In this document: positions 50,746-58,433 of the stretch, piece after piece | How positions within the stretch are numbered: position 1 is the stretch's first letter | Layout of the letters: every line of letters begins with the position of its first letter | Assembly: GCA_030537155.1 (NCBI GenBank) | Contig: JAUNOH010000002.1 | Coordinates: 1-59,815, forward strand | Reading direction: 5' to 3' | DNA length: 59,815 bases | From: Bacillota bacterium | GTDB taxonomy: Bacteria; Bacillota_I; Bacilli_A; RFN20; CAG-826 | Notes under the pieces: generated by a model | Told to the model about the DNA's origin: nothing | The model's database searches: none | The model's input: the letters and a program-made list of their open reading frames with translations, nothing else | Position numbers and translations under genes: made by a program

Positions 50746-51168
50746 AGCGCACATATTTAAGCATCCGAAAAATATCAAAACAGCATTGACATTTTCCAAT
50801 CATCGATTTTTCCACATTCAAAACTCCTCAAACCCCGATAAATAGGGAGTGAAACCAACTTCCCACATCTTTGCGATTGTGGAAAACCTGTGGAGAAATT
50901 TCCTCAAAATTTGAAGATGTGGACAAAAGCGAATTCACTCGATAACAAAAAGATTTTTCAACACAGCAAAAACATAGATAACCACTGATTTGTAAGCGTT
51001 TACACCACAATTTCGACATCATTTTTCCATAACGGTGTGGGGAAAAGTGCGAAAAAGGCCGAAAAACCGTTTTGAACCCTCGTGTGTGCGGGCGTTTGCC
51101 CGTTGTCAGGCGCGTCTTTAGTCCATATAATTAGCCACGCTCGCAAAGAAGCAAGGAGATTACGCAAC
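50746..51168. other. oriC: Replication origin region (oriC), gene-free
   Basis: This stretch between dnaA and rpmH has no gene. It holds a cluster of TTNTCCACA-like DnaA boxes: TTTTCCACA at 50808-50816, TGTGGAAAA at 50878-50886, TGTGGAGAA at 50889-50897, TGTGGACAA at 50918-50926 and TGTGGGGAA at 51036-51044. The sequence is AT-rich compared with its neighbours. Gene order rpmH-oriC-dnaA-dnaN is the standard bacterial origin. All boxes here are one or more bases off the perfect form; the perfect box is in the dnaA-dnaN spacer. Confidence 0.8.
51103..51131 (+). promoter_or_regulatory. Sigma-A promoter of rpmH-rnpA-yidC-jag
   Basis: TTGTCA (51103-51108), 17-nt spacer, perfect TATAAT (51126-51131). 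A leader of about 30 nt with AAGGAG follows. This is the strongest consensus promoter in the window, as expected for ribosomal protein L34. Confidence 0.8.
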
Positions 51169-51306
51169 ATGGGAAAGAAAACCTATCAGCCTTCTAAAAA
51201 GAAGCACGCCAACAAAGCCGGATACCGCGCCCGCTCTACCACCAGCCAGGGCAAGAAGATCCTCGCCCGCCGCAGGGCCCACGGCCGCGCCAAATTGGCC
51301 GACTAA
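51169..51306 (+). CDS. rpmH: 50S ribosomal protein L34
   Basis: A 45-residue, highly basic ribosomal protein. [18 protein letters not shown] and the ending [12 protein letters not shown] are typical of L34. The frame is open 87 nt further upstream, but the start at 51169 follows the AAGGAG and the promoter lies inside that upstream stretch. It is the first gene right of oriC and is followed by rnpA after 8 nt. Confidence 0.95.
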   Translation: MGKKTYQPSKKKHANKAGYRARSTTSQGKKILARRRAHGRAKLAD

Positions 51307-51314
51307 CCTTTAGC

Positions 51315-51665
51315 ATGAAGAGGGAGAACCGGGTCAGAAAGCACAGCGACTTCGATCGCATCATCCGTGCCGGGGCTGCCATAAAAGGTCGTTGCTTCTC
51401 GATATTCTACGAGGGAAGCGACGTGATGCAGACTCACATTGGTATCGCCGTCGGGAAGAAAAACGGCGGAGCAGTTACCAGGGTTAGGCTCAAGCGCCAA
51501 GTCCGGGCGATGGTCGCCTCCTTGTGGAAGGATTGGACCATCCCCTCAAACCTCATCATCGTCATCCGGACATCCTATAACGAAACGATGTTCGATGACG
51601 GCATGAAGGAGTTAGAAGAATCCTTCGGAAAGGTTTTAGCCAACATTGGAAAAAAAGAGAAATAA
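51315..51665 (+). CDS. rnpA: Ribonuclease P protein component
   Basis: RnpA binds the RNase P RNA and helps it cut the 5' leader of pre-tRNA. The 116-residue protein starts MKRENRVRKHSDFDRII and carries the RNR-box variant VTRVRLKRQVRAM, in which the usual RNR is RVR; the remaining basic residues are kept. It overlaps yidC by 20 nt. The order rpmH-rnpA-yidC-jag-mnmE is conserved across Firmicutes. Confidence 0.93.
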   Translation: MKRENRVRKHSDFDRIIRAGAAIKGRCFSIFYEGSDVMQTHIGIAVGKKNGGAVTRVRLKRQVRAMVASLWKDWTIPSNLIIVIRTSYNETMFDDGMKELEESFGKVLANIGKKEK

Positions 51666-53427
51666 AACCTTACTAGGCATCGTCGGATTGGGATTGGGCG
51701 TGCTGCTTCTTTCGAGCTGCACGGCCAATTTTTGCTCTGTCGAAGATTTCGCCGAGATGGCTTACCCCTACGAGCAGGGCGTGACCGTCTACGGAACCAA
51801 AAGCGAATACGATTCATATTTCGCCTCGGAAAACTTCACGAAGCTGAGCAGCGATTACCCCGACTACGCCGAAAAGGTCAAAGCCTTATCGGGTCCGCTA
51901 TTCACCGATGATTCGGGCAACGCGATAGGGGACATCTACAAATACGTTCCGGTCACCGGGACCACCTCAGGTTATACCTTCGACGCCGCCAAGGCCTCGG
52001 AGGTGAACACCATCATCAGCTCGCTGGGGAGCAACAACCTCAGCCTTCCCTCCATCGAATATTGGGCCTACATCGACCAGTATGTCATCGAGGGCTGCAT
52101 CTATCAGGCTTACGCCAATAGCAGCGCCGGATCCTCGCTTGTTTCCTATGAGAAACTCGAGACCCCGACCGACTGCCTCGATAACGTCTCAGACGATTTC
52201 ATCGCCTCCATCACCTTAAACGACGTCTCTAACGGAAGCTGGTGCGTCAACCCCTATAAGGAAAGCGACACCAACGGCACCGATGCCACTGCCATCCCCC
52301 TGAATTTGGATGACAGCAGCACCGGAAACTCATTGCTCCGTTATTATGGCGGCTCGATTAAGTATTACGAATTCTTCGGAAGCGACTACCTCGAGAGCTC
52401 CAACTACTCGAAGTGGGTCAAGCTTTTGCGCGTTACCGAGGCCTCTGGAGCCGGTTTGGACGGAACTATCTCGGACGCCGCCCTCAACACCTATCACTCC
52501 ACTGTCTACTCTTTAGTCTCTTCGCAGACCTCCTGCATCACCAGCACCGGTGACACCTATGGTCATTATGGCACCGCGAAGGATTGGGAGGTTGCCATCG
52601 AGGCCAAGGATTGGTCCTATGCTTGGAATAAAGGCTTCCTTGAGGGATTGCTGGTTTACCCGGTTTCCTGCATGGTCGACTTCTTCTCCTATGCCATTGA
52701 CCCGGCTTTATCCGGCTTCGGTCAGATCTGGGCCATCGTCATCGTGGCTTTGATCATCCGTATCGTCATGGCCGCCATCACCATTCCGAGCACCCTCTCT
52801 CAACAGAGGATGACCGCCTTGCAGCCTCAGTTGGCTAAGATTCAGGCCAAATACCCGAACGCCAACACCAACCAGGCCGAAAAGATGAGGTTAGCTCAGG
52901 AACAGCAGGCGCTATACAAACGCAACAACGTCCATATGTTTGCGCCCTTCCTGGTCATGCTGATCCAGTTCCCGGTCTTCATCTGCGTGTGGTCTGGTAT
53001 GCGTGGAAGCGCCGCCTTATCCAGTGGCTCCTTCCTCAACTTAAGCCTATCCGACACCATCAGCTCGGTTTTGACTAACTTCTCCGGCTCCTGGTATGCC
53101 AACACCACCGGTTGGTGGACGGCCTTGCTGCTATTCCTCATCATGTGCGCATCGCAGTTAGCCGCTATCCTCGTCCCGCAGATCATCACCAAGCGCCGCA
53201 ATGCCAAAAACAGCCAGCGCTTGGGTAAAAACCCCAACCTCGAAAAGCAGAATAAGACCATGAAATGGATGACGTGGGGTATGTATGCCATGACCGTCAT
53301 CATGGGCTTCATGCTCCCCTCGGCCATGGGTGTTTACTGGACCGTCGGCGCCGTCGTCAGCTTAGGACAGTCGATGTTGGTTCAGTGGATCGCCTCCAAA
53401 ACCATCAAAAAGAAAGGGAATAAATAA
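51646..53427 (+). CDS. yidC: Membrane protein insertase YidC/SpoIIIJ with enlarged outside domain
   Basis: YidC inserts proteins in the membrane and helps SecYEG. The 593-residue protein starts with a lipoprotein signal peptide (VLLLSSC, lipid Cys about residue 25). A ~290-residue Ser/Thr/Tyr/Asp-rich outside domain follows before the five-helix core, which begins near FLEGLLVYPV. The groove arginine is present in ALIIRIVM, and QQRMTALQPQLAKIQAKYP is the cytosolic helical hairpin. Gram-positive YidC is usually 250-300 residues, so the outside domain is an addition. The start codon is TTG within rnpA; a basic tail (KKKGNK) ends the protein. Confidence 0.9.
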   Translation: MEKKRNKTLLGIVGLGLGVLLLSSCTANFCSVEDFAEMAYPYEQGVTVYGTKSEYDSYFASENFTKLSSDYPDYAEKVKALSGPLFTDDSGNAIGDIYKYVPVTGTTSGYTFDAAKASEVNTIISSLGSNNLSLPSIEYWAYIDQYVIEGCIYQAYANSSAGSSLVSYEKLETPTDCLDNVSDDFIASITLNDVSNGSWCVNPYKESDTNGTDATAIPLNLDDSSTGNSLLRYYGGSIKYYEFFGSDYLESSNYSKWVKLLRVTEASGAGLDGTISDAALNTYHSTVYSLVSSQTSCITSTGDTYGHYGTAKDWEVAIEAKDWSYAWNKGFLEGLLVYPVSCMVDFFSYAIDPALSGFGQIWAIVIVALIIRIVMAAITIPSTLSQQRMTALQPQLAKIQAKYPNANTNQAEKMRLAQEQQALYKRNNVHMFAPFLVMLIQFPVFICVWSGMRGSAALSSGSFLNLSLSDTISSVLTNFSGSWYANTTGWWTALLLFLIMCASQLAAILVPQIITKRRNAKNSQRLGKNPNLEKQNKTMKWMTWGMYAMTVIMGFMLPSAMGVYWTVGAVVSLGQSMLVQWIASKTIKKKGNK

Positions 53428-53429
53428 AG

Positions 53430-54029
53430 ATGAAAGACTTTACCGGCAAAACCGTCGATGACGCCTTAGTCGCCGCCTCGACCGAATTGGGGAAGGACGT
53501 CGATCACCTCAACTACATCGTCAAGGAAGAGAAGAAGGGACTCTTCAAGAAGAGCGCCACCATCACCGTCTTCAACGAGGAGGATGCCGCCGAATTCGGC
53601 GCCGAATACCTCAAGAAGGCCCTCTCCGCCCTCGGCATCGAAATCACCTACACCTACGTCTTGGAAGATGACATCATCAAGATGACCATCGATTCCGAGA
53701 GGAACCCGGTTCTCATCGGCAAAGGTGGCAGGACCCTCCAGGCTCTAAACGAGTTGGTCAAATTGGCCGTCAGCAACAAGTTCAGGCACCGTTATCGGAT
53801 CCTGCTTGATGTCGGCGATTACAAAGAGGAGAAATACGACCGCGTGGCCAGGATCGCCAAACGCAGCGCCAAAGAGGTCCTCAAGACCCACATCTCCGTC
53901 AAACTCGACGCTATGACCCCCGATGAGAGGAGGATCGTCCACAACGCCCTCTCCGGCTGGGAGCACATCAAGACCGAGTCCTCCGGCGAAGGCCGCAACA
54001 GGGCCGTCACCATCAAATACGTCGACTAA
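53430..54029 (+). CDS. jag: RNA-binding protein Jag/KhpB (SpoIIIJ-associated)
   Basis: A 199-residue protein with three parts: an N-terminal Jag domain (residues 1-52, GKTVDDALVAASTELG), a KH domain (about 60-130, GKGGRTLQALNELVKLA) and an R3H domain at the end (ERRIVHNALSGWEHI). KhpB binds RNA with KhpA and influences cell division and elongation in streptococci. It follows yidC by 2 nt. A hairpin terminator follows. Confidence 0.94.
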   Translation: MKDFTGKTVDDALVAASTELGKDVDHLNYIVKEEKKGLFKKSATITVFNEEDAAEFGAEYLKKALSALGIEITYTYVLEDDIIKMTIDSERNPVLIGKGGRTLQALNELVKLAVSNKFRHRYRILLDVGDYKEEKYDRVARIAKRSAKEVLKTHISVKLDAMTPDERRIVHNALSGWEHIKTESSGEGRNRAVTIKYVD

Positions 54030-54038
54030 TAATTGAAT

Positions 54039-54063
54039 AAGGCGCGCGAGCAATCGCCGCCTT
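54039..54063 (+). terminator. Terminator after jag
   Basis: AAGGCG and inner GCG pair with CGC and CGCCTT, followed by TTTCTCT. It ends the rpmH-jag operon 10 nt past the jag stop. Confidence 0.65.
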
Positions 54064-54081
54064 TTTCTCTAACGGACACCC

Positions 54082-54087
54082 TATAAT
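54082..54087 (+). promoter_or_regulatory. -10 box of leaderless mnmE mRNA
   Basis: Perfect TATAAT, then 7 nt (ATTTTCC) and the ATG at 54095. No Shine-Dalgarno fits in the interval. The previous operon ends with a terminator just before it, so a separate promoter is required. Confidence 0.65.
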
Positions 54088-54094
54088 ATTTTCC

Positions 54095-55429
54095 ATGGGA
54101 AAACCCATCATCGCCTTAGCCACCCCTCCGTTAAAAGGGGCTTTATCCATCATCCGCCTATCAGGGGACGGCGTTTTCGAATTGACCAACAGATTATTCG
54201 ATAAAACCATCACCCCAGAACAGGGGAGGAAGATATATTTAGGCAACATCAAAAACGAAGTCGGAGAGCCGATAGATCAAGTTGTGGTTTTGGCCTACCC
54301 CAGCCCCAGAAGCATGACGGGCGAAGACGTCGTCGAATTGATACCGCACGGCTCGATGATAATCGCCAACCAAATCATCCAGGCCTACCTGTCTTTGGGC
54401 GTTAATTATGCCACCAGAGGTGAATTCTCCGCCCGAGCCTTCTATAACGGCAAAATGGATTTAATCGAGGCCGAGGCCGTCAACGAGATGATCAACGCGA
54501 CCACCATCGAGGCCAAGAATCTGGCGTTACGCTCCCTAAAGGGAGAGGCCAGCGAATTGATGCTCCCGATCAAGGAGGCCATCTCCTCGCTTTTGGCTTT
54601 GGTGGAAGTCGGGATCGATTATCCGGAATACGAGGATATCGAGGAAGCCTCCGAGATTAAGATTGCCGCTGAAAGTCAGCAGATTAGGAAAGCCATAGCA
54701 AAGCTCATCTCCCAGGGTTTTGAGGGGCAGATAATCCGCGAGGGGATAAAACTGGCCATCGTCGGGGAACCAAACGTCGGGAAATCCAGCATCCTAAACG
54801 CCTTATTGGATGAGGAAAAAGCCATCGTGAGCGATATCCCCGGGACCACCCGCGACATCGTCGAAGGCGATATAAGCATCAAAGGAGTCCCCATCCATCT
54901 ACTGGATACCGCCGGTATCAGGGAATCCGAGGATAAGATTGAGAAGATAGGCGTCGAATTAAGTCAAAAAAGCATCGAGAATGCGGATGTCGTCGTCTTG
55001 GTTTTAGATGCCTGCAAAAAGCAATTGAGCGAGCAGGAAAAACAGATTGTCGAGAAAGCCCAAAACAAGAAACTGATCCTTTGCTACAACAAAGACGATT
55101 TGCTCGAAGATAAAGAAGACGGAAAGATATACGTCTCCGCCCTCAACCACGAAATCAAGGCCTTGAAAGAGGCGATTTTCGATAGCCTCTCGCTCTCGGA
55201 GGAATCCTTTTCCAGACCGAGTTTATCCAACGCCAGGCAACTCTCCCTTTTGCGTCAAATCGACGAAGCCCTCCGCCAGGCCGGGGAGGATGCCGAAAGC
55301 GGCTTGGGGATGGACATCATATCCGTCAGCCTCCAAAGCGCCTACAACAAAGCCAGGGAGCTTTTAGGAGAAGAGGCCACCAACGATTTAAGCGACGAGA
55401 TCTTCTCCCGTTTCTGCGTCGGAAAATAA
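54095..55429 (+). CDS. mnmE: tRNA modification GTPase MnmE
   Basis: MnmE with MnmG installs the cmnm5 group on U34 of tRNAs. The 444-residue protein has the N-terminal folate-binding domain (1-115), a helical domain, and a Ras-like GTPase inserted with GEPNVGKSS (G1), the DTAG motif and NKDD (G4). The C-terminal CVGK holds the conserved catalytic Cys. Length is close to normal. It begins the mnmE-tatD-rnmV-ksgA unit under its own leaderless promoter. Confidence 0.95.
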   Translation: MGKPIIALATPPLKGALSIIRLSGDGVFELTNRLFDKTITPEQGRKIYLGNIKNEVGEPIDQVVVLAYPSPRSMTGEDVVELIPHGSMIIANQIIQAYLSLGVNYATRGEFSARAFYNGKMDLIEAEAVNEMINATTIEAKNLALRSLKGEASELMLPIKEAISSLLALVEVGIDYPEYEDIEEASEIKIAAESQQIRKAIAKLISQGFEGQIIREGIKLAIVGEPNVGKSSILNALLDEEKAIVSDIPGTTRDIVEGDISIKGVPIHLLDTAGIRESEDKIEKIGVELSQKSIENADVVVLVLDACKKQLSEQEKQIVEKAQNKKLILCYNKDDLLEDKEDGKIYVSALNHEIKALKEAIFDSLSLSEESFSRPSLSNARQLSLLRQIDEALRQAGEDAESGLGMDIISVSLQSAYNKARELLGEEATNDLSDEIFSRFCVGK

Positions 55430-55431
55430 AT

Positions 55432-56211
55432 ATGAAATACATCGACTCGCATTGCCATATCAACGACGAACATCTCCTCATGGATTCCGAGGCGGTCATC
55501 AATTCCGCCAAGGAGGTTGGGGTGACGTCTTTAATCGTCATCGGATGGGATTTGGATAGCTCGATAAAAGCCGTCGAATTGGCTAACGCCCACCAAGGCG
55601 TTTACGCCGCAATCGGCTTCCATCCCGAAAACCTCGACGAGGTGAGTGAGGAGGCCATCCTGAAGATTGAGGAATTGGCCAAAACCGAGAAGAAGGTAGT
55701 GGCCATCGGGGAGATTGGGTTGGACTATCACTGGTTTAAGGAAGAGAGCCATCGAAACAAACAGAAGGAGTGGTTCATCAGGCAAATAAATCTAGCCAAC
55801 AAGCTGTCCCTCCCGGTTTCCATACACGCCAGGGACGCCTCCAACGACACCTATGAGATATTGAAGGCCCACCCCGTCAAAAAAGGCGCGGTCCTCCATT
55901 GCTATTCCGGTTCGGTCGAGATGATGAAGCGTTTCGACGGATTGGATTTATATTTTGGCTTCGATGGGCCAATTACCTTTAAGAATGCGGTGGAGCCAAA
56001 AGAGTGCGTGAAAGCCTGCCGTCTGGAGAGGTTGCTTTCCGAAACCGACTCCCCATATTTGGCACCTACCCCCTTTAGGGGGAAGACCAATAAACCCGAG
56101 TATATCCCCCACATCGTCAAGCAGATGGCCGAGTTACGTGGACAGGGCGAGGAAGAGGTGGCGAAGGCCATCGCCGAGAACTATGAGAGATTGTTCTCCG
56201 TGGAACCATAA
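55432..56211 (+). CDS. TatD-family metal-dependent hydrolase
   Basis: A 259-residue TIM-barrel hydrolase of the TatD family (YabD in Bacillus), a DNase-like phosphodiesterase. Metal ligands include His in IDSHCHIND, Glu in GEIGLDYHW, His in SIHARDA and VLHCYSG, and Asp in SETDSPYL. The ATG is 2 nt past mnmE. Order tatD-rnmV-ksgA is as in Bacillus. Confidence 0.92.
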   Translation: MKYIDSHCHINDEHLLMDSEAVINSAKEVGVTSLIVIGWDLDSSIKAVELANAHQGVYAAIGFHPENLDEVSEEAILKIEELAKTEKKVVAIGEIGLDYHWFKEESHRNKQKEWFIRQINLANKLSLPVSIHARDASNDTYEILKAHPVKKGAVLHCYSGSVEMMKRFDGLDLYFGFDGPITFKNAVEPKECVKACRLERLLSETDSPYLAPTPFRGKTNKPEYIPHIVKQMAELRGQGEEEVAKAIAENYERLFSVEP

Positions 56212-56212
56212 C

Positions 56213-56746
56213 ATGAAGAAGATCGACGCCATAATCGTAGTGGAAGGTATAACCGACAAGGCGTTTTTGTCGACTTTTATCGATGCTGAGTTCGTCACGA
56301 CCAATGGTTCTGATGTTCCGCGTGAAACATTAGATTATTTAAAAGAATCATCCAAGACTAAAGATATAATCGTCCTGACCGATCCCGATTTCCCCGGCAA
56401 AAGAATTAGGGATGTCATCGACGAAAATGTGCCTGGCTGCGTTCACGCCTACATCCGGAAGGAAGCCGCCATAAAACACCATAAAGTGGGGGTGGCCGAA
56501 TCCAACGAGGATGAGGTTTTAACGGCCTTATCCCACGCCATACCGAATAAGAAATCCCCCAAAGGCGATCTGACCCCGGCCGACTTATATGATTTGGGGT
56601 TATTGGGTGGCTCTGAGTCTTCAAACCTGCGGAAGAAAGTAGGGGAGAAGTTACACCTCGGCCACACGAATGGGAAGTCGCTTCTCCAGCGCCTTAATTC
56701 GCTGGGGATAAGCCGGGAGAAATTGGAGGAAGCCCTGCATGAATGA
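56213..56746 (+). CDS. rnmV: Ribonuclease M5
   Basis: RNase M5 trims 5S rRNA precursor in low-GC Gram-positives. The 177-residue protein has a Toprim domain beginning IIVVEGITDKAFL (catalytic Glu) with the DxD-type LTDPDFPGKRIR, then a C-terminal basic helical domain. The start at 56213, 1 nt after the tatD stop, matches the family; an open frame upstream lies within tatD. It overlaps ksgA by 8 nt. Confidence 0.93.
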   Translation: MKKIDAIIVVEGITDKAFLSTFIDAEFVTTNGSDVPRETLDYLKESSKTKDIIVLTDPDFPGKRIRDVIDENVPGCVHAYIRKEAAIKHHKVGVAESNEDEVLTALSHAIPNKKSPKGDLTPADLYDLGLLGGSESSNLRKKVGEKLHLGHTNGKSLLQRLNSLGISREKLEEALHE

Positions 56747-57542
56747 GGAAGCCTATTTCGATAACATCCGTTCCTATAAGTTTTTGACCAAAAAGGAGAT
56801 TGGGCAAAATTTCCTCATCGATCCAGAGGCGGCCAAAAGGATTGTGGACGCCCTGGATTTATCGGCAGGGGAAAAGGCGATTGAAATCGGCTCTGGCGCC
56901 GGTTCTCTCAGTTTCTTTTTGGCAGAAAAAAACACCCCCGTCGACCTCATTGACATCGATGAGGGGTTGATCGTCAAACTTAAGCAGGATTTTGAAGGAA
57001 AAGGCAACGTAAACGTCATCCAATCAAACGCCCTGAAACACGATTTCTCGCCGTATGAGAAGGTAATAGGGAACCTTCCTTATTACATCACCTCCGGCAT
57101 CGTGGAAAGAGTCTTCCTCAATACCCCAAAACTGAAGAAAGCCGTCTTCATGGTCCAAAAGGAAGCGGCCGCCCGCCTGCTCGCGGAAAAGGGAAGCGAG
57201 GATTACACGCCCCTGAGTTTATATTTGAGCTATGTGAGCCACCCAAAGAGACTATTCAACGTTGGGCGGAACTCCTTCGTCCCCGCCCCACACGTAGATT
57301 CCACCGTCATCGAGTTCTCGATCATCCCAGAGCACTATAACGGGGAGGCCAAGGCGATGTATCAATTGGCCAAAGCTGTTTTCCTCAACCGGAGGAAGAC
57401 GATTTATAACAACCTCAAAAACCATCTAGGCGATGCGAAAAAGGCTGAAGAAGCCTTGGCAAAGGCGGGCATATCCCCCTCCCTGAGGCCCGAGCAGCTA
57501 TCCCCCGAGGAATTCATCACCCTCTTAAGAAGCGTCGAATAA
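56739..57542 (+). CDS. rsmA: 16S rRNA dimethyladenosine transferase
   Basis: RsmA (KsgA) dimethylates A1518 and A1519 of 16S rRNA late in 30S assembly. The 267-residue protein has the family start KEIGQNFLIDPEAAKRIV, SAM motif IGSGAGSLSFFL, catalytic GNLPYYITSGIV and the C-terminal VKAVFLNRRKTIYNNL-like stretch (KAVFLNRRKTIYNNL). It is translationally coupled to rnmV and ends this operon. Confidence 0.95.
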   Translation: MNEEAYFDNIRSYKFLTKKEIGQNFLIDPEAAKRIVDALDLSAGEKAIEIGSGAGSLSFFLAEKNTPVDLIDIDEGLIVKLKQDFEGKGNVNVIQSNALKHDFSPYEKVIGNLPYYITSGIVERVFLNTPKLKKAVFMVQKEAAARLLAEKGSEDYTPLSLYLSYVSHPKRLFNVGRNSFVPAPHVDSTVIEFSIIPEHYNGEAKAMYQLAKAVFLNRRKTIYNNLKNHLGDAKKAEEALAKAGISPSLRPEQLSPEEFITLLRSVE

Positions 57543-57553
57543 AGGTTTATATT

Positions 57554-57559
57554 TATCCT
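57554..57559 (+). promoter_or_regulatory. Possible -10 box of leaderless ispE mRNA
   Basis: TATCCT, then 7 nt (TAGCATT) and the ATG at 57567. No Shine-Dalgarno is present in the 24-nt spacer after rsmA. A weaker overlapping option is TATATT a few bases upstream. Confidence 0.4.
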
Positions 57560-57566
57560 TAGCATT

Positions 57567-58418
57567 ATGCTTTTGAAGTCTTACGCGAAAATCAACGTCT
57601 CCCTCAAGGTCAACGGGAGGAAGGAAGACGGTTATCACGACATCGAATTAGTCAATCTCCCCATCGATTTGAGGGACGTCATCGAGATAGATCTTTTGCC
57701 GTCCAATTTCATCGACTCATACGTGACCACCGATAACCCCGATTTGGCCTCGGTCCCCGAAAACCTCTGCCAGAGGGCCCTCAACCTCATGCGGGAGAAA
57801 TTCAAATTCAAAGCCAACTTCGATATCTTCATCCATAAGGAAATCCCCTTCGCCGCCGGCTTGGGTGGCGGCAGCTCCAACGCCGCCGCGGTCATCCTCG
57901 GCATCAATTCGCTGTTGAATCTGAAAGCCAAGAAGGAAGATTTGCACGAAGTGGCCACCGCCGTGGGGGCCGACGTCCCCTATTTCCTCTGCCCAAAACC
58001 CGCTATTTTACGTGGCATTGGGGAGAAGATAGAGACCTTCAAGGTCAAGAAGAAATACGAATGCCTGATCATCAAGCCCGAGCAGGGTTTATCGACCCAC
58101 GAGGTGTATGAAGCCTGCGATGAGACCGAAAGGCTCCCCATCGATACCGCTGGCGTGGTCGCCGGACTTGAAAAAGGCGACGACAAACTCATCGAGGCCT
58201 CAATGGGCAACGACCTCTTCCCGGCCGCCGAGAAGATGTGCCCGGAAGTCGGAAAGATATTGCGGGAATTAAAAGCCGATGGTTACCCCCTCTCGGCCAT
58301 GACTGGATCCGGTTCGACGGTATTTGCCCTATCAAGCAACCCCAAGAAGGACCACGAGATCCTGAAGAAATATTTATCAAAAGGTTACACGGTGCGCCTG
58401 TGCAAGGTGCTCGCCTGA
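57567..58418 (+). CDS. ispE: 4-diphosphocytidyl-2-C-methyl-D-erythritol kinase
   Basis: IspE phosphorylates CDP-ME in the MEP pathway, so this organism makes isoprenoid units by MEP rather than mevalonate. The 283-residue GHMP kinase has the N-terminal YAKINVSLKVNGRKEDGYH, the ATP loop PFAAGLGGGSSNAAA and the C-terminal SAMTGSGSTVFAL. Length is normal. As in Bacillus (yabH), it precedes glmU/gcaD, here 15 nt upstream. Confidence 0.95.
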   Translation: MLLKSYAKINVSLKVNGRKEDGYHDIELVNLPIDLRDVIEIDLLPSNFIDSYVTTDNPDLASVPENLCQRALNLMREKFKFKANFDIFIHKEIPFAAGLGGGSSNAAAVILGINSLLNLKAKKEDLHEVATAVGADVPYFLCPKPAILRGIGEKIETFKVKKKYECLIIKPEQGLSTHEVYEACDETERLPIDTAGVVAGLEKGDDKLIEASMGNDLFPAAEKMCPEVGKILRELKADGYPLSAMTGSGSTVFALSSNPKKDHEILKKYLSKGYTVRLCKVLA

Positions 58419-58433
58419 TATAAGGAGAAAAAC

